The notes beneath the pieces were generated by a model. It saw only the letters and a list, made by a program, of their open reading frames with translations. It had not been told where the DNA came from and made no database searches. A DNA stretch of 64,000 nucleotides, taken from positions 1,178,001 to 1,242,000 of the forward strand of contig CBDAPL010000001.1 of NCBI GenBank assembly GCA_965198495.1. The letters run 5' to 3'. Positions 51,687 to 59,690 of this stretch are shown piece after piece; position 1 is the first letter of the stretch; each line of letters begins with the position of its first letter. The position numbers and the translations under genes were made by a program. This DNA comes from RH-AL1 sp965198495 (GTDB lineage Bacteria; Pseudomonadota; Alphaproteobacteria; Rhizobiales; Beijerinckiaceae).

Positions 51687-51887
51687 ATGCCAAAGACCCT
51701 CAGATCGCCCCGGCAACGACGCCTTCTCGAAGTGCTCGTCGGCGCGCGAGCCGCGTCCGAACTGACGCAGGCGGTGCTTGCGGAGCGAATGGGGCGCCCA
51801 AAGTCCTTCGTCGCGAAATACGAGAACGGTGAGCGGCGGCTCGACGTCATAGAATTCATTCAGTTTATACAAGCTATTGGTGGTTAG
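51687..51887 (+). CDS. XRE-type helix-turn-helix protein, possibly shortened by a stop codon
   Basis: 66 residues forming a complete Cro/C1-type HTH: LLEVLVGARAASELTQAVLA, ERMGRPKSFVAKYENGERRL and DVIEFIQFIQAIGG. After the TAG the same frame continues PKKPFVEILKAPE to a second stop, which resembles the usual end of this small-regulator family, so the TAG may be a nonsense mutation of the last 13 residues. The HTH itself is intact. The downstream end coincides with a 60-base dispersed repeat. Confidence 0.65.
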   Translation: MPKTLRSPRQRRLLEVLVGARAASELTQAVLAERMGRPKSFVAKYENGERRLDVIEFIQFIQAIGG

Positions 51888-51913
51888 CCTAAAAAGCCCT
51901 TCGTCGAAATCCT

Positions 51914-51982
51914 AAAGGCGCCGGAATGAGGCGAGCACGATTTAGGTATCGCGGAGAAGAGCCGCTTTTGGCCCTAACCGGA
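51914..51982. repeat. Dispersed 60-70 bp repeat, copy 1
   Basis: The first 60 bases (AAAGGCGCCGGAATGAGGCG ... CGCTTTTGGCC) match 58102-58161 with only two differences, and similarity continues more weakly for about 50 bases more. Non-coding as far as can be seen. Confidence 0.75.
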
Positions 51983-52221
51983 ATGGCTGCTTCCGGGCAA
52001 GAGTTGAGCATAGCCGCCGTTCGTCGGTTAGCGATGACCGACGCCATAATCGGATGGCCAGTCACAGACCGCTCTTCGATGAGAGGCCAGGCAATCCTTT
52101 TCAGGCACGGAGCGTCCTGAGTTCACCTCTTGCGAGACCGACCAGCGTGAGGGCAAGCATGACGTGCGCGATGCTCGTACGATGACGTGTTCCGTTGTCT
52201 GCGGCGAGATGACGGCTGCGG

Positions 52222-52653
52222 TCATGATCGCACGCCCTCAAGGATCGTCTGAGCGGGTGCGAGCCGCACCGCAAGGTCGTCGGCGACGCCGGCCCCGCGC
52301 AGCATCATATCGATCGGGTGGAAGCCGACCAGCACATGCCCGTCGTCGTCCTCGCGCACGAGGACGCGCAACGGCAAGTCGAGGGCCGCCCGCGGGGCCG
52401 CAAGCATGATCGGCGTTCCACCCCGCGCATGGCCGTAGAGGAGGACGGTGGTCGGCGGCATGACCAGGCCGACGCTTCGCGCCGCCTCAGCGTGGTCGAT
52501 GCGCGCGAAGATCGATAGGCCGGCGTCCCCAATCAGTTGTTCCAGCCTGAGCAGCGTCGGCGCGAAGGCGTGAGCGCTGAGGTGCTCGATGAAGGCTGCC
52601 TGCCGAGCCCCGGCGGGGTCGGACTGCATGGTCATGCTCTCATCGTCCACCAT
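52222..52653 (-). CDS. DUF302-domain protein
   Basis: 143 residues. The DUF302 fold is evident from IFARIDHAEAARSVGLVMPP, TTVLLYGHARGGTPIMLAAP and ALDLPLRVLVREDDDG. Family function is uncertain; members are often linked to stress or redox. Transcribed divergently from a MarR gene with a palindromic operator between them. ATG at 52653 has a GGAGA ribosome site; longer frames upstream are unrelated. Confidence 0.85.
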   Translation of the reverse strand: MVDDESMTMQSDPAGARQAAFIEHLSAHAFAPTLLRLEQLIGDAGLSIFARIDHAEAARSVGLVMPPTTVLLYGHARGGTPIMLAAPRAALDLPLRVLVREDDDGHVLVGFHPIDMMLRGAGVADDLAVRLAPAQTILEGVRS

Positions 52654-52698
52654 GGCTTCGTCTCCAAGCTTCAGCCTGCATAGAAACACGTTGACGCA

Positions 52699-52716
52699 AT
52701 GATGTATATGCATCAT
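52699..52716. promoter_or_regulatory. MarR operator 1 (between DUF302 and marR)
   Basis: ATGATGTATATGCATCAT: arms ATGATG/CATCAT around a TATATG centre. Its reverse complement shares the core GCATATACATC with the site at 53203-53219 ahead of the alpha/beta hydrolase gene, which indicates one regulator for both promoters. Confidence 0.7.
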
Positions 52717-52743
52717 AACTACCTTCAGCGAGGATCGTGAGAA

Positions 52744-53190
52744 ATGAACAAGGGTAAGGTCGTCGATGAGATGGCACGCGGCTGCCTGCTGATGCGGACG
52801 CGGCTGATCTCGAGGATGATGACCAGCCTGTACGAGGACGCCCTGCGCCCGTTCGGGATCGGGGCGCCGCAGTTCGTGTTGCTGGTCGTCATCTCCCAGT
52901 TGGAGCCGGCGAGCCGCGCGGAGATCGGGCGGTTCCACCACCAGGACCGCTCGACACTCACGCGTAACCTCAAACTCGTGTTTGACGAGGGGTGGGCGGA
53001 GGAGGATCGGGACAAGGTCAAGGGCCGCAGCCGGCCGGTCGTGCTGACGAAGAAGGGCCGTGACCTCCTCCTCGCCGTGGACCCGGTATGGCGGCGCTCG
53101 CAGACGAAGGCCAAGGCTCTGCTGGGCGAGCGCGGGAGCCGAGCCGTCATGACGATCGCCGACGGCATTCTGAGCGCACCGGCAGGGTAG
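52744..53190 (+). CDS. MarR-family regulator of the nitrilase/MATE locus
   Basis: 148 residues; winged helix with FVLLVVISQLEPASRAEIGR, FHHQDRSTLTRNLKLVFDEG (recognition helix) and the wing KVKGRSRPVVLTKKG. It sits between two copies of the same palindrome: one upstream in the gap to DUF302 and one downstream before the alpha/beta hydrolase operon. This suggests autorepression and control of both neighbours. Ligand unknown, presumably a toxic nitrile, halide or phenolic compound. Confidence 0.88.
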   Translation: MNKGKVVDEMARGCLLMRTRLISRMMTSLYEDALRPFGIGAPQFVLLVVISQLEPASRAEIGRFHHQDRSTLTRNLKLVFDEGWAEEDRDKVKGRSRPVVLTKKGRDLLLAVDPVWRRSQTKAKALLGERGSRAVMTIADGILSAPAG

Positions 53191-53202
53191 ACGCTTATTC
53201 GT

Positions 53203-53219
53203 GATGTTGCATATACATC
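53203..53219. promoter_or_regulatory. MarR operator 2 (before the alpha/beta hydrolase operon)
   Basis: GATGTTGCATATACATC: arms GATGT/ACATC around TGCATAT, sharing GCATATACATC with operator 1. It lies 17 bases upstream of the hydrolase start, over its likely promoter. Confidence 0.65.
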
Positions 53220-53236
53220 CAAAAAGGAGAGAAGAG

Positions 53237-54127
53237 ATGATCCAGTCGCATGATCCAAACGGCACCAAGATGCTGCCTTTCGTCGAGCATCGTGTGCCAG
53301 GGACGCAGGGCAGCATCTACGCCCGCGACTACGCTGGCCAGGGCCCAGCCTTCGTGCTGATGCACGGCTTCCCCGACAACCTGCGCATATACGACGATCT
53401 CGTCCCCCATCTTGTCGCCGCCGGCCGGCGCGTCGTGACCTTCGACTTTCTCGGCTTCGGCCGGTCCGAGAAGCCGGCCGGCGCCGTCTACACGTTCCGT
53501 CAGCAGCTCGACGACCTCAGGGCCGTGGCCGCCCACCTCGACCTCGGCAGGATCGTACCCGTCGCGCACGACGCGTCCGGCGCCGCGGCGGTGAACTTCG
53601 CCATCGAGGAACCAGACAGCACGGCGGCGCTCGTCATCCTCAATGCCGCCTTCGCCCATCCGGCGGCCGGGAGATGGCCGGAGCTCATCGAGCTCTTCGC
53701 GACGCCGAGCCTGCGGACGCTGGCGGGCGCGATCATCCAGAGCCCGGAGCAGTTCGGCTGGATCGTCGACTTCCAGCGCGAGCGGTTCAAGGACGCGCTC
53801 GCCGACAAGCACAAGGCGCACTACGACGCCTTCCTCGGTCCGGTCATCGACGACAACTTTCGGCGGGACGGCGCCGGACCCGCCTTCGTGCAGATGACCT
53901 CGCACTTTTTCGAGGAGCTTTCCCGCAACAGCGCGCGCATCGCAAAGCTGGAGGCGCTCGACATGCCCGTGCGCATCATATGGGGCGAGAACGACCCCTA
54001 CCTCGACGCCGGCATGGCGCGGGACTGGCACTCCCACCTGAAGCAGGCGTCGCTCAGCTTCCTTCCCGCCGGTCACTGGCTGCAGCTCGACGAGCCGGCG
54101 CTGGTGGCCAAGGAGATGCTGTCATGA
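53237..54127 (+). CDS. Alpha/beta hydrolase with Asp nucleophile (dehalogenase/epoxide-hydrolase type)
   Basis: 296 residues. Oxyanion loop VLMHGFPDN near residue 38; nucleophile elbow VAHDASG near 112 with Asp in place of Ser, as in haloalkane/fluoroacetate dehalogenases and epoxide hydrolases; acid region GENDPYLDAG near 250; base His in PAGHWLQLDEP. It should hydrolyse a carbon-halogen bond or epoxide through a covalent ester. ATG at 53237 follows AAAGGAGAG. First gene of a five-gene operon and directly behind MarR operator 2. Confidence 0.85.
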   Translation: MIQSHDPNGTKMLPFVEHRVPGTQGSIYARDYAGQGPAFVLMHGFPDNLRIYDDLVPHLVAAGRRVVTFDFLGFGRSEKPAGAVYTFRQQLDDLRAVAAHLDLGRIVPVAHDASGAAAVNFAIEEPDSTAALVILNAAFAHPAAGRWPELIELFATPSLRTLAGAIIQSPEQFGWIVDFQRERFKDALADKHKAHYDAFLGPVIDDNFRRDGAGPAFVQMTSHFFEELSRNSARIAKLEALDMPVRIIWGENDPYLDAGMARDWHSHLKQASLSFLPAGHWLQLDEPALVAKEMLS

Positions 54128-54585
54128 GCCGCCTCTACGCCAACGGGATCGCGTCTCGCACCCGAGCTGCCGTCCTGAGTCTGCCGGTCCTCGCCTCCAT
54201 GCTCGTCAGCCCATGCAACCTGCATGCGCAGGCCGCGTCTGACCCCACCGGGCTGCAGGCTTCCGCGGCCCTGGCGCCGGTGCCGACGACGAAACTCCTC
54301 GCCATCGGCAGCTTCACCGCCGGGACGACGCCGGCGTCGTGGCGACCGATCCTGCCCGCCGAGGCGCGCGAGACGGTGCGCTTGTATCTCGCCGGCAAGA
54401 TCGACCAGTGGTTCGTCAAGCAGGACCAGAGCGGCGTCGTCTTCCTCATGAACGTCACCGATCCCACGGAAGCCCGCGCCCTTCTCGAGCAGCTGCCCTT
54501 CGGACCAGCCGGCCTCATGACGTTCCAGCTGATCCCGCTTGGCCCGATCAGCCCGCTCCGCCTCCTTCTCGAGCCATCGAAATGA
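54124..54585 (+). CDS. Secreted protein with YciI/muconolactone-isomerase-like core
   Basis: 153 residues. Signal peptide (AVLSLPVLASMLVSPCNLHA, cleavage near AQAAS); the mature chain has the order of a dimeric alpha/beta ferredoxin-like domain: GKIDQWFVKQDQSGVVFLMN, then DPTEARALLEQLPFGPAGLM and FQLIPLGPISPL. That pattern is typical of small YciI-like proteins, here exported to the periplasm, which is unusual. ATGA overlap with the hydrolase gene gives translational coupling. Function unknown. Confidence 0.75.
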   Translation: MSRLYANGIASRTRAAVLSLPVLASMLVSPCNLHAQAASDPTGLQASAALAPVPTTKLLAIGSFTAGTTPASWRPILPAEARETVRLYLAGKIDQWFVKQDQSGVVFLMNVTDPTEARALLEQLPFGPAGLMTFQLIPLGPISPLRLLLEPSK

Positions 54586-54670
54586 CGCGCGCCTTTCCTC
54601 CGCGAGCCGCTCCGCCGCGGAAGGGCTTGTGCCGCCAATCCCTTTTCCACGCCGCAACCCGGAAGTCGTC

Positions 54671-55687
54671 ATGACCATCGTCAAGGCCGCCGCCGTGCAG
54701 ATCAGCCCGGTCCTCTACTCGCGGGAGGGCACCGTCGAGAAGGTCGTCCGCAAGATCCTGGAACTCGGCCGCAAGGGGGTCCGCTTCACGACATTCCCGG
54801 AGACGGTCGTGCCCTATTATCCCTACTTCTGCTTCGTGCAGTCGCCCTACGAGATGGGCGCCGAACACTACAGGCTACTCGACCAGGCGGTCACCGTCCC
54901 CTCCGACACGACGCGGGCGATCGGCGAGGCCGCGCGCGTTGCAGGCATGGTCGTGTCAATCGGCGTGAGCGAGCGCGGCGGCGGCACGCTGTACAACACG
55001 CAGCTGCTCTTCGACGCCGACGGGACGCTGATCCAGCGGCGCCGCAAGATCTCGCCGACCTACCACGAGCGCATGGTCTGGGGCATGGGCGACGGCTCGG
55101 GGCTGCGCGCCGTCGACAGCGCCGTCGGCCGCATCGGCCAGCTGGCGTGCTGGGAGCACTACAACCCGCTCGCGCGCTATGCCCTGATGGCCGACGGCGA
55201 GCAGATCCATTCCGCGATGTACCCCGGGTCCTTCGCAGGCGACCGCTTCTCCGAGCAGATTTCGGTCAACATCCGCCAGCACGCGCTGGAAGCCGGCTGC
55301 TTCGTCGTTTGCGCCACGGCATGGCTAGACGCCGACCAGCAGGCGCGGATCATGAAAGACACCGGCTGCGGCATCGAACCGATCTCGAGCGGCTGCTACA
55401 CGGCGATCATCGACCCGGAAGGACAGGTCGTCGGCGAAGCGCTGCGCGCGGGCGAAGGTGAGGTGATCGCCGACCTAGACTTCTTCGCGATCGACCGGCG
55501 CAAGCGGATGATGGACTCGCGCGGCCACTACAGCCGCCCGGAACTGCTCAGCCTGCTCATCGATCGGACCCCGGCGGCGCACGTCCACGAGCGCGGCGTC
55601 GATGGCAGCGCACCTGGCCGGACAACAGGTATCGACGCTATCCGCGATCGCCTGGGACCTCAGGACACGTTAGCCATGGCATCCTGA
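54671..55687 (+). CDS. Nitrilase
   Basis: 338 residues, carbon-nitrogen hydrolase superfamily, nitrilase branch. Catalytic triad: Glu in FTTFPETVVPYYPYF (near residue 44), Lys in RRRKISPTYHERM (near 128) and Cys in LACWEHYNPLARYAL (near 162). The YHERMVWGMGDGS block is typical of aliphatic nitrilases. It converts nitriles to carboxylic acid and ammonia. ATG at 54671; the frame's upstream extension overlaps the preceding gene and is not conserved. Its operon adds an Asp-type hydrolase, a MATE exporter and a carbonic anhydrase. Confidence 0.92.
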   Translation: MTIVKAAAVQISPVLYSREGTVEKVVRKILELGRKGVRFTTFPETVVPYYPYFCFVQSPYEMGAEHYRLLDQAVTVPSDTTRAIGEAARVAGMVVSIGVSERGGGTLYNTQLLFDADGTLIQRRRKISPTYHERMVWGMGDGSGLRAVDSAVGRIGQLACWEHYNPLARYALMADGEQIHSAMYPGSFAGDRFSEQISVNIRQHALEAGCFVVCATAWLDADQQARIMKDTGCGIEPISSGCYTAIIDPEGQVVGEALRAGEGEVIADLDFFAIDRRKRMMDSRGHYSRPELLSLLIDRTPAAHVHERGVDGSAPGRTTGIDAIRDRLGPQDTLAMAS

Positions 55688-55716
55688 CGTCGCCGGAACA
55701 CTCGAGGGTCTCCAAA

Positions 55717-57177
55717 ATGACATCGAAGCCGGACAGTTCCTCCCGCGAAGCGATGAAGCAGCGCATCCTCGCGGGCGACGTGCTCGCGCCGATGATCGCG
55801 CTGGCGACGCCAATGGTCGCCGTCCTCGTCGCCCAGACGCTCGTCGGCATCGCCGAGACCTTCTACGTCGGCCTTCTCGGCACCGCCGCGCTGGCCGGCG
55901 CCGCGCTGGTCTTCCCGCTGTCGATGCTCATGACGATGATGTCAAACGGCGGCATCGGCGGCGGCGTCTCCTCCGCCGTCGCGCGGGCGACCGGCGCCGG
56001 TCGCCGCGACGACGCCGATGCGCTCGTCGTCCACGCCCTCGTGCTGGCCGTCCTCTTCGGAGCGACCTTCACCATCGCGGCGATCGTCCTCGGTCCTCGG
56101 CTCTATGCCGCCCTGGGCGGCCGCGGCGCCGTGCTCGAGGCGGCGGTCACCTACTCGGACTTCATCTTCGCCGCCGCCATTCCAGGCTGGTGCGCCAACC
56201 TGATGGCGGCCGCGCTGCGCGGCGTCGGCAACGTCATCGTGCCTGCCCGCGTGACGCTCATCGGCGCGATCGTGCTGGTCCCGCTCTCGCCCCTCCTGAT
56301 CTTCGGCTGGGGACCAATACCGCATCTCGGCGTCGCCGGCGCCGGCGACGCGGTCATGATCTACTACGTCGGCGCGACGCTATTCCTCAGCGCCTACCTG
56401 CTCGACGGCCGCGGCGGCCTGAGGCTGCGAGCCTGCCGCTTGGAAGGGCGGCTTTTCGCGGCGATCCTGCGCGTCGGCCTGATCTCGGCGGTCGGCACGA
56501 TCGTCACGAACCTGACCGTAATCGTCGTCACCGGGCTCGTGGGCCCCTTCGGCGCCGACGCCATCGCCGGCTACGGCGCCGCCTCCAGGCTCGACTACGT
56601 CCAGGTCCCGTTCCTGTTCGGCCTCGGCACGGCGGTCGTCACGATGGTCGGCATCAACGTCGGCGCCGGGCAGCACGCGCGGGCGCGGCGCATCGCCTGG
56701 ACCGGCGCCCTCGTAGCGGCCGCTGCGGCGGAGACGGTGGGACTGCTCGCCGCCACGTTCCCCGCCACCTGGGTCGGGATCTTCAGCCGGGACCCGGCCG
56801 TGCTCGCCTCCGGCGCGACCTACCTGCACCGCGTCGCGCCCGCCTACGGCGCGGTCGGCCTGGGCATGCTGCTCTACTTCGCCGCGCAGGGGACCGGCCG
56901 CGTGCTCGTCCCCTTCGTCGCTGGCGTGGCGCGGCTCGGGGTGACCGCAGGCGGCGGCTGGCTCGCCGTCGCCGGCGGCGCCAGCCTGCAAACCCTCTTC
57001 CTCATCGTCGCCTCCGGTTCGCTCGCGTTCGGGGCGATGAACGCCCTCGGCTCACGTCTTGTCCGGCCAGACGAAGAGGCGGACCGCGGGGTGAGCCGTC
57101 AAACAGCCGATCCACGCCCGCCCGTCGCAGCCGTCGCGGCGATCCCAACCAATGGAGGATCCTATGAGCTTTCTTGA
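55717..57177 (+). CDS. MATE-family efflux transporter, paralogue of the 11.7-kb gene
   Basis: 486 residues, twelve hydrophobic segments. It shares long blocks with the other MATE protein in the window (VLVAQTLVGIAETFYVGLLG, SNGGIGGGVSSAVARATGAG, LAFGAMNALGSRL), and both genes are accompanied by MarR regulators. Exports a toxic organic compound, possibly the substrate or product of the neighbouring enzymes. It lies about 30 bases after the nitrilase gene; the carbonic anhydrase gene overlaps its end. Confidence 0.9.
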   Translation: MTSKPDSSSREAMKQRILAGDVLAPMIALATPMVAVLVAQTLVGIAETFYVGLLGTAALAGAALVFPLSMLMTMMSNGGIGGGVSSAVARATGAGRRDDADALVVHALVLAVLFGATFTIAAIVLGPRLYAALGGRGAVLEAAVTYSDFIFAAAIPGWCANLMAAALRGVGNVIVPARVTLIGAIVLVPLSPLLIFGWGPIPHLGVAGAGDAVMIYYVGATLFLSAYLLDGRGGLRLRACRLEGRLFAAILRVGLISAVGTIVTNLTVIVVTGLVGPFGADAIAGYGAASRLDYVQVPFLFGLGTAVVTMVGINVGAGQHARARRIAWTGALVAAAAAETVGLLAATFPATWVGIFSRDPAVLASGATYLHRVAPAYGAVGLGMLLYFAAQGTGRVLVPFVAGVARLGVTAGGGWLAVAGGASLQTLFLIVASGSLAFGAMNALGSRLVRPDEEADRGVSRQTADPRPPVAAVAAIPTNGGSYELS

Positions 57178-57709
57178 CACCCTCATCGCGCGCAACGCCG
57201 CCTTCGCCAGCGCGGGCTTCTCCGCTGACCTCAAGATGCTGCCGTCGAGGAAGACGATCATCGTCGGCTGCGTCGATCCCCGGGTCGATCCCGTCGACGT
57301 GCTCGGGCTCGAGCCGGGCGACGCGGTCGTCATCCGCAACGTCGGCGGCCGGATCAACGCGCCGCTGCTCGAGACCATGGCGATCCTGCGCACCGTCGCC
57401 CAGGCGGCCGGCAAGGACATCGGCCCAGGCTGGCACTTGGTCGTTCTGCACCACACCGACTGCGGCATCATCGGCTGCCTGCACCACGCGCCGGACCTGC
57501 TGGCCAAGCACCTCGGCGTCCCGCCGGCCGGGCTGGACGACTTGGCGATCAGCGATCCCTACCAGGCGGTCGCCCTCGACGTCGCCGCGCTGAAGGCCAA
57601 CCCCGACCTGCCCGGCGGCTTCATCGTGTCGGGCCTCGTCTACGACGTCGCCACCGGACGCGTCGACACGGTCGTTCCGCCGGCGGTGCTGCGCGCGGAG
57701 CCGGCTTGA
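57164..57709 (+). CDS. Beta-carbonic anhydrase family protein
   Basis: 181 residues. Zinc ligands Cys in VGCVDPRVDP (with the Asp-Arg dyad) and His/Cys in VLHHTDCGIIG; RNVGGRIN is the usual substrate loop. Beta-CA relatives include carbonyl sulfide and carbon disulfide hydrolases as well as CO2 hydratases. I chose the ATG at 57164 because GGAGG precedes it; another ATG lies at 57152. It overlaps the MATE gene by 14 bases, so it belongs to the operon and ends it. Confidence 0.87.
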   Translation: MSFLDTLIARNAAFASAGFSADLKMLPSRKTIIVGCVDPRVDPVDVLGLEPGDAVVIRNVGGRINAPLLETMAILRTVAQAAGKDIGPGWHLVVLHHTDCGIIGCLHHAPDLLAKHLGVPPAGLDDLAISDPYQAVALDVAALKANPDLPGGFIVSGLVYDVATGRVDTVVPPAVLRAEPA

Positions 57710-58101
57710 CGCTCACGAAACAAACGTCTGTTCCCAGGTCTGCCGCCGAGGGTCGGCAATGACTGATGTTGGTGAAGGTTTTCGGATGCCGGCCGGCGGC
57801 GATCGTGCGGCTTGGTGAGGGCCGGCGTCCGAAAGCCGCCAAGCATGGACCCGCTGGCGTTGCGCGCCGGGCTATGGGGATTTGAGGATTGGGCGCTGTC
57901 TTCGGAGGGCTTGCACCGATGCTCTCGTCGCGCTCATACGTGTCGACAAGGGGCGGATTCAGGCGTGAAGACGGGCCAGGCATCCTTGTAGTGCCCGGTT
58001 ATAAGCTCCTCGGTTGAGCTCGAGGTGCGCGGACCCGGTGGCCGAAGCGGCGGAGCTTCGGCATGGGATCGCATCAGGTCGTGCCCGGTCACGACGCCAT
58101 C
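57710..58101. other. Gene-free stretch after the carbonic anhydrase operon
   Basis: Nothing codes convincingly here. The left part (GGTCTGCCGCCGAGGGTCGG and following) resembles the intergenic repeat-like filler seen elsewhere in the window, but I found no second copy. The right edge is the start of the 60-bp dispersed repeat. Confidence 0.4.
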
Positions 58102-58170
58102 AAAGGCGCCGGAATGAGGCGAGCACGATTTAGATAGCGCGGAGAAGAGCCGCTTTTGGCCGAGACCGGA
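58102..58170. repeat. Dispersed 60-70 bp repeat, copy 2
   Basis: Second copy of the element at 51914-51982, same orientation, two mismatches in 60 bases. The near identity, against the older 150-bp repeat pair, points to a recent duplication or ongoing mobility. Confidence 0.75.
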
Positions 58171-58362
58171 ACGGCGGGCTCAGGAAAGCTGGAAGCGATA
58201 GCTGCCGTTGCCCGCCGCGCGCCGCGTTCCCAGAACGATTGTAAATCGAAAATCCGTCCTGTCGGGCTTCACCTAGCGGGTTTTGCTATCCTGGCCTCCG
58301 AGAGCCGTGCCGTAAGCCGTCGAGCAGCCAGCATGACCATGCGCTGGATGTGCGTCACCTCA

Positions 58363-58641
58363 TCATAAACGGTTGGTAAGATCGAGGTGGTCGGCCGCGG
58401 AACGGCGGAGTTCATGAACCGCTTCTCCGTCAACGCTTGGCTCAAGCGCTGATACAGTCAGGTCAGACGTTTGCTTTAGGGCCGAAGCCGTGTAGCTCGC
58501 CGCATTCGTCATCGTCCGCAAGTTCAGCTTTGAGCCGACCTCGACGATTGCCCTGATGGCTGGGATGAGCTCCTTGCCGAGATCGGTCAGCGCGTATTCT
58601 ACGCTCGGCGGGGTCGTCGGCAGCACGGTGCGGGAGAGCAC
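58363..58641 (-). pseudogene. HxlR-family regulator fragment
   Basis: The frame begins inside the wing of an HxlR-type DNA-binding domain: LSRTVLPTTPPSVEYALTDL followed by GKELIPAIRAIVEVG, the usual end of the domain. The helix-turn-helix itself is missing; upstream sequence is in other frames. The C-terminal 50 residues are unrelated. It lies beside a reductase fragment that such regulators often control. Confidence 0.6.
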
Positions 58642-58709
58642 GCCGCAAAGCCGACCCTCGCGACGGCGTTCATCGTCGCCTCGACGTCGATACCGAGGCT
58701 GGCACCGGC

Positions 58710-59057
58710 ATGATCCACGCCCCGCCTGCTCGCCCTGTAGATCAGATTCTCGTGCTGGGCGCCGGCGAACTCTGCATGGCGATGCTGCGGGCTCTGGCGC
58801 CGCTCGACAAAGGCGTCGCGCCGCTCAGCGTCCTCGTGCGGCCCGCGTCGCTCGCGGCGTCGGACGAGCCCAAGCGCAGGGCGCTGGCCGAAATCCGCGA
58901 GTTTGGTTCGATTGGACTAATCACCCGCCGCACGGTGGTGGCGGACAACGTGGGTCTACGTACTTGCCAAAGGGTGGCTAGTCTCTGCGACGAGCGCTCT
59001 TCAACGCTTAAAAAATGGCGTCTTAGGCTAAGTGCTCTAGAGCGTACCTTTATTTGA
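58710..59057 (+). pseudogene. NmrA-like aromatic alcohol reductase fragment
   Basis: The N-terminal Rossmann segment survives: QILVLGAGELCMAMLRALAP, then LSVLVRPASLAASDEPKRRA LAEIREFG, as in isoflavone-reductase-like NmrA proteins. Similarity ends near 58910 and the rest reads into unrelated and then IS5 sequence. A truncated, non-functional gene. Confidence 0.55.
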
Positions 59058-59160
59058 GCAGGATTGCCGCTGCGGCGAGCTTTGTGCCTGCGAGAAAATT
59101 GCGGGCGGTCTTGTCGTAGCGGGTTGCGATGGCGCGGAACTGTTTGAGCACGCGCAATCG
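59050..59160 (-). mobile_element. IS5-family transposase C-terminal fragment
   Basis: Reads KQFRAIATRYDKTARNFLAG then TKLAAAAILLK and stop: the conserved C-terminus of IS5/IS4-type DDE transposases. Only about 35 codons remain; it is fused in frame to unrelated upstream sequence. It marks an old insertion between the NmrA-like fragment and the next gene. Confidence 0.75.
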
Positions 59161-59162
59161 CC

Positions 59163-59525
59163 TTGGTGGGCAAGACCGATCCCGCGCACCCGCGACCCGA
59201 CCCGACGTCCCCCAAAGTTCAGGCGATAATCGACAGCCGCAACGGCGGATGGTTCTGCGCGACTGATCCCGTGTGGCTGTCGCGGGCGCGTCTGACGCCC
59301 GCTGATTATGACGGTCCACCCCCGGGCGCGGGGCGCGTGCCGCGTCTGGTGCTCTACGCAGCCGAAAGCAAGCAGGCTGCTCGCGTAACGGAAGCATTTT
59401 GGCCGCTCATGGAGCCACGGGTCAGGACACCGCCGGACGAGCGCAGTTTACTGATTGCGAGGCTCGACGGCTACATAGGCTTCGCGGGAAGAGCGAACAC
59501 GTGGGACAAGGTCGAGCGCTTCTGA
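59163..59525 (+). CDS. Hypothetical protein, possibly 5'-truncated by the IS5 insertion
   Basis: 120-residue frame with balanced composition: SRNGGWFCATDPVWLSRARL, VPRLVLYAAESKQAARVTEA and ARLDGYIGFAGRANTWDKVE. It opens at a TTG directly at the IS5 fragment edge without a ribosome site, so the true N-terminus may be lost. No family recognised. Confidence 0.4.
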   Translation: MVGKTDPAHPRPDPTSPKVQAIIDSRNGGWFCATDPVWLSRARLTPADYDGPPPGAGRVPRLVLYAAESKQAARVTEAFWPLMEPRVRTPPDERSLLIARLDGYIGFAGRANTWDKVERF

Positions 59526-59690
59526 CGAGGTTCGTGCCGACAAGGGATTTATAGAACACATGCCCTTAACGCCCATGCCACGCGCCTAAGGCTCTACGCA
59601 AGTCGGATGCTGCATAAAAGGATCGCGAAGGATCAAAAGTCCGATTTGAGCGTGGTTCACGGAGAACTGTCGCCGCGATGTAGCTTGCAC

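Noticed and set aside
56190..57167. 325-residue Arg-rich frame inside the second MATE gene
   Set aside because: Out-of-frame shadow; the MATE frame is complete with all helices.
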